Shown here: positions 1 to 6,386 of the stretch, piece by piece
Position numbering within the stretch: the stretch's first letter is position 1
Layout of the letters: every line of letters begins with the position of its first letter
Source of the DNA: Bacilli bacterium
Lineage (GTDB): Bacteria > Bacillota_I > Bacilli_A > RF39 > UBA660
Reading direction: 5' to 3'
DNA: 53,797 bases
NCBI GenBank assembly: GCA_017409025.1
Contig: JAFQTN010000013.1
Span: 1-53,797 of the forward strand
Program-made: the position numbers and the translations under genes
The notes under the pieces: model-generated
Seen by the model: the letters and a program-made list of their open reading frames with translations, nothing else
Told to the model about the DNA's origin: nothing
Database searches by the model: none

Positions 1-98
1 ATTCTGATATTATATTTAGTGGATAAATAACTAAATGTTTTTCCGTTTTTTCTTTCATTATAAATTTCTATTTTATCTTCATAACTTAATTTTGACAT
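1..98 (-). CDS. Transposase N-terminus (IS3-type OrfA, helix-turn-helix), partial
   Basis: Reading starts at the ATG complementary to 96-98 and runs off the window after 32 codons. The peptide MSKLSYEDKIEIYNERKNGK continues with a short helix-turn-helix segment ending near YLSTKYNIR. This is the typical N-terminus of the small DNA-binding subunit of IS3/IS150 transposases: a basic stretch, then a helix-turn-helix that reads the terminal repeats. A weak ribosome site (CGAGG) lies in the inverted repeat just upstream. Only the first third of OrfA is present, so activity cannot be judged. Confidence 0.65.
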   Translation of the reverse strand, partial: MSKLSYEDKIEIYNERKNGKTFSYLSTKYNIR

Positions 99-103
99 AT
101 AAA

Positions 104-134
104 AACCTCGTTTCTATGTCCAAGAAACGGGGTT
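104..134 (-). terminator. Hairpin at the IS end, likely terminator after metK
   Basis: The 12-bp arms 104-115 and 123-134 are complementary apart from one G-U pair, with a 7-nt loop. On the - strand the stem is followed by TTTTTAT. It lies 11 bp past the metK stop and covers the ribosome site of the transposase, so it could end metK mRNA and keep read-through from translating the transposase. Confidence 0.6.
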
Positions 135-144
135 CATATCATTA

Positions 145-1242
145 TTATTGGATTCTTTTTATGTGTTCCCAAGGTAGATCTATATCTGTTCTTCCAAAAT
201 GTCCATATGCTGCTGTTTGATAGTATATAGGCCTTTTTAAATCTAATTCTTTTATAATGTTTGATACGCTAAAATTAAAATTATTGTTTATAAATTTATA
301 TATTTCTTCAAGTGATATTTTATTAGTATTATAGGTTTCTAAATTTACTTCAATCGGATTAGGAGAACCTATAGTGTATGAAAGTCCTATTTCACATATA
401 TCTGCTAATCCGTGGTGAACTATGTTTTTTGCTACATATCTAGCGTAATAGGCAGCACTTCTATCTACTTTTGTTGGATCTTTACTGCTGAAACAACCGC
501 CGCCAACTTTTGCACTTCCACCGTATGAATCCACTACTATTTTTCTTCCTGTTGTTCCACTATCTCCGAATGGTCCGCCTATAACAAACGAGCCACTTGT
601 ATTAATTAATATTTTAGTATCTTTATCAACAAGTTCTGTTGGAATTACTTTATCAATTACATTTTCTTTAATATACTTTCTTAATTTTTCTTGTGTTATT
701 TTTTTTATATGTTGACTGGCAACTACAATGGTGTCTATTCTTTTAGGAATATTATCTTCATATTCGACAGTTACTTGTGATTTTCCGTCTGGTTTTAATG
801 GACTGTTTTTCTCTTCTTTTCTAACTTTAGTTAATTTTTGTGTAAGTTTATTTGCTAACAATGATGGTAATGGCATATATTCTTCTGTTTCATTTGTAGC
901 ATATCCAAACATTATCCCTTGATCTCCTGCACCAATATTATCTTTTTCTACCGCGTTATTAATTTCTGGTGATTGATTACTAACTTCTATGATGACTTTA
1001 AATTCTTCCTCATATCCGATATCTTTTAGTACCCATTTTGTAATATTTTCATAATCTAATTTTGCTTTGGTAGTAGCTTCTCCATAAATAAATACAATAT
1101 TATTTTTTATTGTACATTCTACAGCCATTTTACTTTCTTTATCAAATTCTAGGGCTATATCTAGAATTTTGTCACTAATTTTGTCACAGATCTTATCTGG
1201 GTGACCTTCTGTTACTGATTCACTTGTTACAAATCTTTTCAT
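145..1242 (-). CDS. metK: S-adenosylmethionine synthetase
   Basis: Makes S-adenosylmethionine from methionine and ATP in the cytoplasm, supplying methyl groups for enzymes such as RlmB and RsmG encoded here. The 365-residue product has the family length (about 380-400, slightly short). It opens with MKRFVTSESVTEGHPDKICD, whose HPDK motif binds ATP, and contains GAGDQGIMFGYA and the Gly-rich loop GGGCFSSKDPTKVDRSAAY. The ATG at 1242 is chosen because GGAGG precedes it at ideal spacing. The longer open frame to 1389 runs through the riboswitch leader and is not coding. No gene partner is seen; the IS follows directly downstream. Confidence 0.96.
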   Translation of the reverse strand: MKRFVTSESVTEGHPDKICDKISDKILDIALEFDKESKMAVECTIKNNIVFIYGEATTKAKLDYENITKWVLKDIGYEEEFKVIIEVSNQSPEINNAVEKDNIGAGDQGIMFGYATNETEEYMPLPSLLANKLTQKLTKVRKEEKNSPLKPDGKSQVTVEYEDNIPKRIDTIVVASQHIKKITQEKLRKYIKENVIDKVIPTELVDKDTKILINTSGSFVIGGPFGDSGTTGRKIVVDSYGGSAKVGGGCFSSKDPTKVDRSAAYYARYVAKNIVHHGLADICEIGLSYTIGSPNPIEVNLETYNTNKISLEEIYKFINNNFNFSVSNIIKELDLKRPIYYQTAAYGHFGRTDIDLPWEHIKRIQ

Positions 1243-1254
1243 TTTTTCCTCCTT

Positions 1255-1405
1255 CATAGCTTTTATCAAAAATAAAAAACTCTTGAAAGAGTTTGTGTGC
1301 TTTTTTACATACTCCTTCATCGATATTAGCAGAACCACCTTACATATTGCAGGTTGGTATGAGATCATAGAGCTAATCCTCTCCCTCATTCTTGATAAAA
1401 GTTAA
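1255..1405 (-). promoter_or_regulatory. S-box (SAM-I) type riboswitch leader of metK
   Basis: On the - strand the leader contains TTATCAAGA, a K-turn-like GAGAGGATTAG...ATGATCTCAT arm (P2) and the junction ACCAACC. P3 is ACCT...AGGT. The P2 loop (1372-1377, AUUAGC) can pair with J3/4 (1325-1330, GCUAAU) as the SAM-I pseudoknot. P1 can close between CTTTTATCAA (about 1393-1402) and TTGATAAAAG (about 1260-1270), just before the metK ribosome site. An AAACTCTT/AAGAGTTT hairpin plus T-rich tract sits inside (about 1270-1297). The 3' half departs from the textbook S-box, so the switch mechanism, terminator or ribosome-site masking, is open. Confidence 0.72.
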
Positions 1406-1470
1406 TTTTAATATAGTTCTTTTTTTAGGATATGTCAATATCATTTAATATTTTCTGTGCTTTTTACATA

Positions 1471-1498
1471 GTCAATAATTTAGATATTTCATATTATA
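1471..1498 (+). promoter_or_regulatory. Possible mother-cell (sigma-E/K type) promoter of the coat-like gene
   Basis: CATATTATA at 1490-1498 fits the CATANNNTA -10 form of late sporulation sigma factors, with GTCAATA at 1471-1477 as a possible -35. A normal TATAAT/TTGACA pair is absent. The distance to the start codon (1521) is short but workable. This is a pattern match only. Confidence 0.35.
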
Positions 1499-1520
1499 TA
1501 TGTAGATAGGAGGATTAAAT

Positions 1521-1865
1521 ATGTTTTATAACGATGATTTAAGACAAAATGGTGGTTTTGGATATGGTGATAATATTGATATTAACATAAATAATACTAA
1601 TACTAATCAAAATGTTAATATGAATATGAATGAAAATTTTGATGGTGGATTTGATATGGGAATGACTACTGGACCAGTTATGGAACCGGGAAGAGAAAGA
1701 GTTGTTCAAAGAAATATCGTTCATGAAGTAAAACACGTATGTCCAATAAACACTAGAATAATTAATAATCATATATTTAGACATACTTATCAACCAAGAT
1801 ATACTTGTTGTGAAGAAAATGTAGTTACTAATCAACAATGTGGATCTTGTTGCCAATTTAGATAA
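1521..1865 (+). CDS. Small Asn-rich, Cys-containing protein, CotD-like spore coat candidate
   Basis: A 114-residue protein with no signal peptide or membrane segment. Residues 1-50 are rich in Asn, Gly and Met (NINNTNTNQNVNMNMNENF). Residues 60-114 carry His and Cys clusters: HEVKHVCPINTR, IINNHIFRHTYQPRY, TCCEEN, CGSCC. This resembles the inner spore coat CotD family, which also has His-rich, tyrosine-containing repeats. Cysteines and tyrosines would allow cross-linking in a coat. It has a strong AGGAGG ribosome site, its own terminator and a possible late-sporulation promoter. It stands alone between metK and the ASCH gene. The coat assignment is an inference from composition and weak family resemblance. 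Confidence 0.55.
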   Translation: MFYNDDLRQNGGFGYGDNIDININNTNTNQNVNMNMNENFDGGFDMGMTTGPVMEPGRERVVQRNIVHEVKHVCPINTRIINNHIFRHTYQPRYTCCEENVVTNQQCGSCCQFR

Positions 1866-1873
1866 TTTATTTT

Positions 1874-1900
1874 AAATAGTACCCTAGGGTGCTATTTTTT
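1874..1900 (+). terminator. Rho-independent terminator after the coat-like gene
   Basis: The 11-bp arms 1874-1884 and 1887-1897 (one G-U pair) are followed by TTTTTT. Confidence 0.85.
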
Positions 1901-1901
1901 G

Positions 1902-1910
1902 TGTTATAAT
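1902..1910 (+). promoter_or_regulatory. Extended -10 promoter for the ASCH gene
   Basis: TGTTATAAT (TG-N-TATAAT) directly follows the preceding terminator and lies 20 bp before the ATG at 1930. No clear -35 is seen, as expected for an extended -10. Confidence 0.5.
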
Positions 1911-1929
1911 TTGTTTAGAGGATGATATT

Positions 1930-2316
1930 ATGAAGGTATTAACCATTAGAGAGCCATGGGCTAGTTTGATAGTAAATGGTTATAAGAAATATGAATTTAG
2001 AAGTTGGAAAACTAATTATAGAGGAAAAATATTAATTCATGCAGGATTAAATTTAGATAAAAATATGTTTAATAGATTTAAAGATTATAATATTGAATGT
2101 ATTAAAGGAGCAATCATTGGTGAAGCTGAGATAGTAGATTGTATCCTCGTTTCTAAAGAATTTAATGATACGTTAAGAAAAATTGATCCAATTGTATATG
2201 GAAGAAGTAATTATACGGAGACTTATGCATGGAAATTAGAGAATGTTATTAAATATAATAAACCTATCTTTTGCAAAGGAAAATTAGGTCTTTGGAATTA
2301 TGATTTTGACAATTAG
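1930..2316 (+). CDS. ASCH-domain (PUA-like fold) protein
   Basis: A 128-residue single-domain protein. It begins MKVLTIREPWASLIVNGYKK and continues with the K-x-E-x-R-S-W segment (YEFRSWKTNYRGKILIHA), both hallmarks of the ASCH family. These are small PUA-like folds thought to bind RNA or modified nucleotides; some members cleave N4-acetylcytidine or act as ribonucleases. The conserved Lys (IVNGYKK) and Glu (YEF) positions are present. The C-terminus ends in a Trp motif (KLGLWNYDF). The start has AGAGGA upstream. The gene appears monocistronic, and the substrate is unknown. Confidence 0.8.
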   Translation: MKVLTIREPWASLIVNGYKKYEFRSWKTNYRGKILIHAGLNLDKNMFNRFKDYNIECIKGAIIGEAEIVDCILVSKEFNDTLRKIDPIVYGRSNYTETYAWKLENVIKYNKPIFCKGKLGLWNYDFDN

Positions 2317-2417
2317 ATGAATACATATAAGTAATTAATGTAAATAATTTACGATATTTATATTATTTATATGTTTTTTTTTAGCATATATGTTAAAATA
2401 TAAGGTGAGGTGATGGG

Positions 2418-3338
2418 ATGAAAAAATGCGTAGTTATATATAATCCTATTAGTGGTAAAAAGGCAAATTTTAAAATGATGCCGCAATTTATTAAAATTCT
2501 TAATAATCATGGCTATGAAGCAGAGATTATTTATACAAAGTATAAAGGTCATGCTACAGAGATTGTTAGAGATTTAGATTATGTAGATTTGGTAATTTCA
2601 ATGGGTGGTGACGGAACATTTAATGAATCTGTTACGGGAAACTTTATGAGGCAAGAAAAGCTTGTTTGTGCACATATTCCTTGTGGTACTACTAACGATA
2701 TTGGAACAATGATGGGATATGGAAAGAACATCCTTAATAACCTGAAATTAACATTAGATGGTGTTGTTAAAAATATAGACATTTGTCTTATGAATGATAA
2801 ACCTTTTGTTTATGTTGCAGCGATTGGAAAATTTGCTGATATTCCGTATGAAACTCCTAGAAAATTAAAGAAGAATATCGGTTATTTAGCTTACGTTTCA
2901 GAAGGGATAAAATCATTTTTTAATAAGACTAGACTTAGTGAAATTATTTATGAAGTTGACGGTGTTGAATATAGAGGTTTATTTTCGTTTATAATTATTT
3001 CTAGTGCTAATAGAATATCAGGAATTAATAATTTTTATAAAGATGTTAAATTAGATGATAATAAATTTGAAGTTCTTTTATGTAATATTTCTAAGAAAAA
3101 AGATATTATTAAAAGTTTATATCTTCTTACTATGTATGATGTTTCTAAAGTACCTGGTATTTATTCATATAAAACTGATAATTTTAAAATTAAATTCATT
3201 GATATTCCGAGGAAGCCTTGGTGTGTTGATGGCGAAAAACTAGATGATATTGAGAAAAGATATGAAATTTCTATTGATGGTAGTCTAAAAATGATGATGC
3301 CAAAAAAGAATGTTGATAAATTATTTGTAAAGAAGTAA
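2418..3338 (+). CDS. Diacylglycerol/lipid kinase (YegS/DgkB family)
   Basis: A 306-residue protein, the usual length for DgkB/YegS enzymes, which phosphorylate diacylglycerol or related lipids at the membrane so that they re-enter phospholipid and lipoteichoic acid synthesis. The N-terminal kinase domain holds YNPISGKK (residues 6-13), the catalytic GGDGTFNE motif (about 61-68) and the PCGTTNDIG loop. The C-terminal beta domain ends with IDGSLKMMMPKK. The ribosome site GGTGAGGTG precedes the ATG. It is the first gene of a run with yidD, the Nudix gene and the dCMP deaminase, each separated by under 25 bp. Whether it is true DgkB or a paralogue (several usually exist) is not decided. Confidence 0.88.
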   Translation: MKKCVVIYNPISGKKANFKMMPQFIKILNNHGYEAEIIYTKYKGHATEIVRDLDYVDLVISMGGDGTFNESVTGNFMRQEKLVCAHIPCGTTNDIGTMMGYGKNILNNLKLTLDGVVKNIDICLMNDKPFVYVAAIGKFADIPYETPRKLKKNIGYLAYVSEGIKSFFNKTRLSEIIYEVDGVEYRGLFSFIIISSANRISGINNFYKDVKLDDNKFEVLLCNISKKKDIIKSLYLLTMYDVSKVPGIYSYKTDNFKIKFIDIPRKPWCVDGEKLDDIEKRYEISIDGSLKMMMPKKNVDKLFVKK

Positions 3339-3342
3339 AATT

Positions 3343-3585
3343 ATGAAATATGTTTTAATTTGGTTAATAAAAATCTATCAAAAGATTCCCGGTCCATGGC
3401 ACGAAATATGTAAGCATCAACCAACTTGCTCTAATTATGCAATTGGTGTAATAAAAGAGTTTGGTTTTTTTAAAGGAAGTTTTTTTGCTATAAAGAGAAT
3501 TTTAAAATGCAATCCGTGGGATAAGGGTGGATATGATCCAATACCTTGTTCTAAGAAGAAAAAAGATGGAGGTATAAATATATGA
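3343..3585 (+). CDS. yidD: Membrane protein insertion efficiency factor YidD
   Basis: An 80-residue protein that helps YidC/Sec insert membrane proteins at the inner face of the membrane. It has the short amphipathic N-terminus (MKYVLIWLIKIYQKIPGP), the three family Cys positions (HEICKHQPTCSNYAIG and LKCNPWDKGGYDPIP) and the terminal NPWxxGGxDPIP signature. In most bacteria yidD sits between rnpA and yidC. Here those two genes are adjacent at 47 kb and yidD has moved into a lipid-kinase/Nudix operon. It starts 4 bp after the kinase and overlaps the Nudix gene by 4 bp (ATGA). Confidence 0.93.
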   Translation: MKYVLIWLIKIYQKIPGPWHEICKHQPTCSNYAIGVIKEFGFFKGSFFAIKRILKCNPWDKGGYDPIPCSKKKKDGGINI

Positions 3586-3989
3586 TAAGAGTTGTAGGAA
3601 CAATGTTTTTTGAAAATGAAAAGTTACTTATAGATAAACCTAAAAAGAGACCTACCTATCAGATGATTGGTGGCGGTGTAGAAAAAGATGAGACACCTCT
3701 TGAAGCAGCAATTAGAGAATGCCATGAAGAATTAGGAAATAAGGCTATGTTTGATGAAAGCCTATTCGAACTTGTTATGGAATTTGATGAGATTGCTACA
3801 TCTGACGGAGTAACTCCAATTCATTTTTATGTATTTAAATATAATGGTAGTTTATCTGGTGACCTAACTATTTCAGAAGAAATAGAAAGTTTTTTATGGT
3901 ATGACTCGTCTTGTGGAACAGATATTTTGTCTAATACATTAAAAAATGAAGTTGTACCATATTGCTTAAAGAAAAAATTAATAAAGTAA
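3582..3989 (+). CDS. Nudix hydrolase
   Basis: A 135-residue single Nudix domain. The Nudix box GGGVEKDETPLEAAIRECHE followed by ELG fits GX5EX7REUXEEXGU at residues about 28-50, with the catalytic Glu pair (ECHEELG). Such enzymes hydrolyse nucleoside diphosphates linked to another moiety, using Mg2+. Neighbourhood with a dCMP deaminase might suggest nucleotide-pool cleaning, but the specificity region (FDEIATSDGVTPIHFYVF) does not settle the substrate. A GGAGG ribosome site lies at the end of yidD. Confidence 0.9.
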   Translation: MIRVVGTMFFENEKLLIDKPKKRPTYQMIGGGVEKDETPLEAAIRECHEELGNKAMFDESLFELVMEFDEIATSDGVTPIHFYVFKYNGSLSGDLTISEEIESFLWYDSSCGTDILSNTLKNEVVPYCLKKKLIK

Positions 3990-4012
3990 TAAATATTTAT
4001 GAGGTGAGAAGT

Positions 4013-4513
4013 ATGGAAAAGATTAATAAGCAAAGAAAAGAATATTTAAATTGGGATCAATATTTTATGGGAGTAGCAAAGTTATCTGCGATGAGAAGTA
4101 AAGATCCTTCTACTCAAGTTGGAGCTTGTATAGTAGGTAATGATAATAGAATTTTATCTATTGGATATAATGGGACTCCAAATGGGTATAATGATGAAAA
4201 TTTCCCTTGGGATAGAGAAGGTGAACCTTTAAATACTAAATATTTATATGTTTGTCATGCTGAGATGAATGCTATTGTAAATTATAGAGGAAGTAGAAAA
4301 GATTTAGAGAATGCTAAAGTATATGTAGATTTATTTCCTTGTAATGAATGTGCTAAGATAATAATTCAGTCTGGAATTAAAGAAGTGATATATTTATCTG
4401 ATAAGTATGCTAAGCAAGATTCTTTTATAGCATCTAAGAAATTATTTGATGCATGTGGTGTAAAATATAGACAAATTGAGCTTAATGGAACTGATATTAA
4501 TATTCAATTATAA
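4013..4513 (+). CDS. comEB: Deoxycytidylate (dCMP) deaminase
   Basis: Converts dCMP to dUMP, the precursor for thymidylate synthase. The 166-residue product has the zinc-dependent deaminase core: HAEMNAI (zinc His and proton-shuttle Glu) and PCNECAK (two zinc Cys). The upstream segment RSKDPSTQVGACIV is typical of ComEB/Dcd deaminases, and GYNGTPNGYNDENF is the substrate loop. The ATG at 4013 is chosen over a frame opening 51 bp earlier because GAGGTGAG lies directly in front and homologues begin near WDQYFM. It is the last gene of the dgk-yidD-nudix run. Confidence 0.93.
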   Translation: MEKINKQRKEYLNWDQYFMGVAKLSAMRSKDPSTQVGACIVGNDNRILSIGYNGTPNGYNDENFPWDREGEPLNTKYLYVCHAEMNAIVNYRGSRKDLENAKVYVDLFPCNECAKIIIQSGIKEVIYLSDKYAKQDSFIASKKLFDACGVKYRQIELNGTDINIQL

Positions 4514-4532
4514 TCGGTTTGAAGGAATTTTT

Positions 4533-4561
4533 TTGACTTTTTAAAAAATGTATGATATATT
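4533..4561 (+). promoter_or_regulatory. Promoter of tRNA-Arg
   Basis: TTGACT (4533-4538), 17-bp spacer, TATATT (4556-4561), ending 20 bp before the tRNA. The spacer shares a 15-16-nt block (AAAAATGTATGATATA) with the rimP promoter 180 bp downstream. Confidence 0.7.
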
Positions 4562-4581
4562 ATTAATGCATTTTTTGATGT

Positions 4582-4658
4582 GCGCCCATAGCTCAATTGG
4601 ATAGAGCGTTTGGCTACGGACCAAAAGGTTTGGGGTTCGAATCCCTATGGGCGCGCCA
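4582..4658 (+). tRNA. tRNA-Arg (anticodon ACG)
   Basis: A 77-nt cloverleaf. Acceptor GCGCCCA pairs with TGGGCGC; the D arm is AGCTCAATTGGATAGAGC. The anticodon arm TTTGG-CTACGGA-CCAAA puts ACG at positions 34-36. The T arm contains GGTTCGAATCC. CCA is encoded at 4656-4658. A34 would need TadA deamination to inosine to read CGU, CGC and CGA. Confidence 0.97.
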
Positions 4659-4668
4659 CTAAGTATTT

Positions 4669-4696
4669 AAATATACTCAAAGGAGTATATTTTTTT
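4669..4696 (+). terminator. Terminator of tRNA-Arg
   Basis: Arms AATATACTC and GAGTATATT with loop AAAG, followed by a run of seven T. Confidence 0.85.
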
Positions 4697-4712
4697 GTCA
4701 CATACTTTGGGG

Positions 4713-4741
4713 TTGTTTACATTAAAAATGTATGATATAAT
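4713..4741 (+). promoter_or_regulatory. Promoter of the rimP-nusA-infB operon
   Basis: TTGTTT (4713-4718), 17-bp spacer, TATAAT (4736-4741). Transcription would begin about 4748, giving a leader with one hairpin before rimP. Confidence 0.72.
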
Positions 4742-4756
4742 ATGGGTATCTTGACG

Positions 4757-4780
4757 AAGAGTGGCATAAAAACCACTCTT
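4757..4780 (+). promoter_or_regulatory. Leader hairpin before rimP
   Basis: The perfect 8-bp stem AAGAGTGG/CCACTCTT (4757-4764, 4773-4780) has an 8-nt loop and no T-run, so it is not a simple terminator. It lies between the promoter and the rimP ribosome site. A similar AAGAGTGG hairpin is common ahead of rimP in Firmicutes. Whether it regulates or protects the mRNA is unknown. Confidence 0.5.
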
Positions 4781-4800
4781 TAATATTGATAGGAGGCGTT

Positions 4801-5055
4801 ATGGAAGAGAAAATTAGAAATTTAATTGAAGAGGAGGTTTTGAAACATGGTGTTTCTATCGATTCAGTAGAATATGTCAAAGAAGGACAAAATTATTTTT
4901 TAAGAATCGTTATCGATAGAGATGAACCAATAGATATTGATAAGTGTGTGGAAGTAACTAATGTTATTAATCCATTACTTGATGATATCGATTTTATTGA
5001 TGATAGTTATATATTAGATATAACTACTAAAGAAAAAGGTGGATATGATGAATAG
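4801..5055 (+). CDS. rimP: Ribosome maturation factor RimP, N-terminal domain only
   Basis: RimP assists 30S subunit assembly. This product has only 84 residues against about 150 in the family. It covers the N-terminal alpha/beta domain (LIEEEVLKHGVSIDSVEYV, LRIVIDRDEPIDIDKCVEV, DDIDFIDDSYILDITT) and stops where the C-terminal SH3-like domain should begin; the usual SSPG linker is replaced by TKEKGGYDE. The frame is clean and overlaps nusA by 8 bp, so the shortening looks fixed rather than a sequencing break. The ATG at 4801 follows AGGAGG; a TTG 15 bp earlier is unlikely. First gene of the nusA-infB operon. Confidence 0.88.
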   Translation: MEEKIRNLIEEEVLKHGVSIDSVEYVKEGQNYFLRIVIDRDEPIDIDKCVEVTNVINPLLDDIDFIDDSYILDITTKEKGGYDE

Positions 5056-6121
5056 TAAACAAACTAAAGAATTTATGAAAGCATTAGATGCATTAGTAGC
5101 TGAAAAAGGAATTGATAAAGAAATAGTTATTGAAGCTATGGAAGCAGCTATGGCTAATGCATATAAGAAAAATGAAGGTATATCTAATGTTAAGGCTAAA
5201 GTTAATGGTGAAACTGGAGACATTAGACTTTATACTTTTAAGACTGTTGTTGAATTAGACGAGGAAAATGATACATTTGATGATGAAACTCAAATTTCAT
5301 TAGAAGATGCTAGAAAAATAGTAGATGACATCGAAGTTGGTGAAACAATCGATACTGAAGTTAAAATTATTCCTGAATCATTTGGAAGAGTTGCAGCTTT
5401 ATCTGCTAAACAAATTATTGTTCAAAAAGTAAAAGAAGCTGAAAAGAATTTAGTTAATGAAGAATTCCAAGATAAACAAGATGAATTATTAATTGGGGTT
5501 TTATCTAGAGAAGATTCTAAAAATTATTATGTTGATTTAGGTAGAGCACATGGAGTATTACCTAAAGATGAAATCATTCCTGGTGAAAAATTAGTTATGG
5601 GTTCATCTATTAAGGTTTATGTTTCTAAATTAGAAATTGGTCCTAAAGGATTATTTATACTTCTTTCTAGAAGTCATTATGGTTTTGTTAAGAGATTACT
5701 TGAAAATGAAATCCCTGAACTTAGTGATGGTACTGTAGTACTTTATTCAGTAGCAAGAGATGCTGGTAATAGAAGTAAGATTGCTGTATATTCTGAATAT
5801 GATAAGGTAGATCCTGTTGGAGCTATCATTGGTGAGAGAGGTTCTAGAATAAATAGAGTTTTAGAGCAACTTAATGGAGAAAAAATAGATGTTATTCTAT
5901 ATGATAAAGATCCAGTTAAATTTATTCAAAATGCTCTTAGCCCAGCTAAAGATGTTATAGTTACTATTAAAGATGAAAAAGAAAGAGAAGCTGTTGCTAT
6001 TGTTAATGATGAAAATTCTTCTTTAGCAATTGGTAAGAAGGGACAAAATGTTAAATTAGCTTCTAGATTAACTAAATACAAAATAGCTATTAAAAAAGCA
6101 GGGGAATTAGATGAAGAATAG
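5048..6121 (+). CDS. nusA: Transcription termination/antitermination factor NusA
   Basis: Binds RNA polymerase and nascent RNA to modulate pausing, termination and antitermination. The 357-residue protein matches the Firmicute form without the acidic repeats of Proteobacteria. Its N-terminal polymerase-binding domain spans 1-125, the S1 domain about 130-200 (YYVDLGRAHGVLPKDE), KH1 contains VGAIIGERGSRINRVL, and KH2 contains LAIGKKGQNVKLASRL. The ATG at 5048 (or 5045) follows AAGGTGG; the GTG at 5039 lies inside that site. It overlaps rimP by 8 bp and ylxR by 11 bp, typical of translational coupling. Confidence 0.96.
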   Translation: MNSKQTKEFMKALDALVAEKGIDKEIVIEAMEAAMANAYKKNEGISNVKAKVNGETGDIRLYTFKTVVELDEENDTFDDETQISLEDARKIVDDIEVGETIDTEVKIIPESFGRVAALSAKQIIVQKVKEAEKNLVNEEFQDKQDELLIGVLSREDSKNYYVDLGRAHGVLPKDEIIPGEKLVMGSSIKVYVSKLEIGPKGLFILLSRSHYGFVKRLLENEIPELSDGTVVLYSVARDAGNRSKIAVYSEYDKVDPVGAIIGERGSRINRVLEQLNGEKIDVILYDKDPVKFIQNALSPAKDVIVTIKDEKEREAVAIVNDENSSLAIGKKGQNVKLASRLTKYKIAIKKAGELDEE

Positions 6122-6374
6122 AAAAATTCCTATGAGAAGTTGTATTGTTACTAGGGAAAAATTACCAAAACAAGAACTTCTTAGAATAGTTAGGACTACT
6201 GATGGTGATGTTGTTGCTGATATCAGTGGAAAAATTAATGGTAGAGGAGCATATATTAAAAAAGATATAGTTGTTTTAGATAAGGCTATAAAAAACAAGA
6301 TTTTAGAAAAACAATTAGAAGTTACTATATCTCAAGATATATATAATGAAATAAGAAAAATAATAGAAAATTAG
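6111..6374 (+). CDS. ylxR: YlxR family RNA-binding protein (RnpM)
   Basis: An 87-residue protein of the YlxR/RnpM family, a nucleic-acid binder reported to modulate RNase P in Bacillus. It has the family N-terminus (KIPMRSCIVTREKLPKQELLRIV) and the GRGAYIKKD loop. It starts inside the end of nusA. In Bacillus, ylxR is followed by ylxQ, an L7Ae-like protein. Here ylxQ is absent and infB begins 12 bp after the stop. Confidence 0.92.
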   Translation: MKNRKIPMRSCIVTREKLPKQELLRIVRTTDGDVVADISGKINGRGAYIKKDIVVLDKAIKNKILEKQLEVTISQDIYNEIRKIIEN

Positions 6375-6386
6375 GAGGTGTTTAAT

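Larger units (their letters stand above)
1..136 (-). mobile_element. End of an IS3-family (IS150-like) insertion sequence, cut by the window edge
   Basis: Read on the - strand, the element appears to begin at 136 with TGAACCCC...TTGGACA (136-117). This has the TG terminus of IS3-family inverted repeats and the ACCCC/TTGGACA core I associate with IS150-type ends. A transposase start codon follows 38 bp inside. The proposed boundary lies only 8 bp from the metK stop codon. The other end, the rest of the transposase and any target duplication are outside the window, so family and boundary are inferred from one end. Confidence 0.6.

Noticed and set aside
1243-1389. N-terminal extension of MetK to 1389
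   Set aside because: The extra 49 codons run through the S-box leader, while the internal ATG at 1242 has a strong ribosome site and the family N-terminus.
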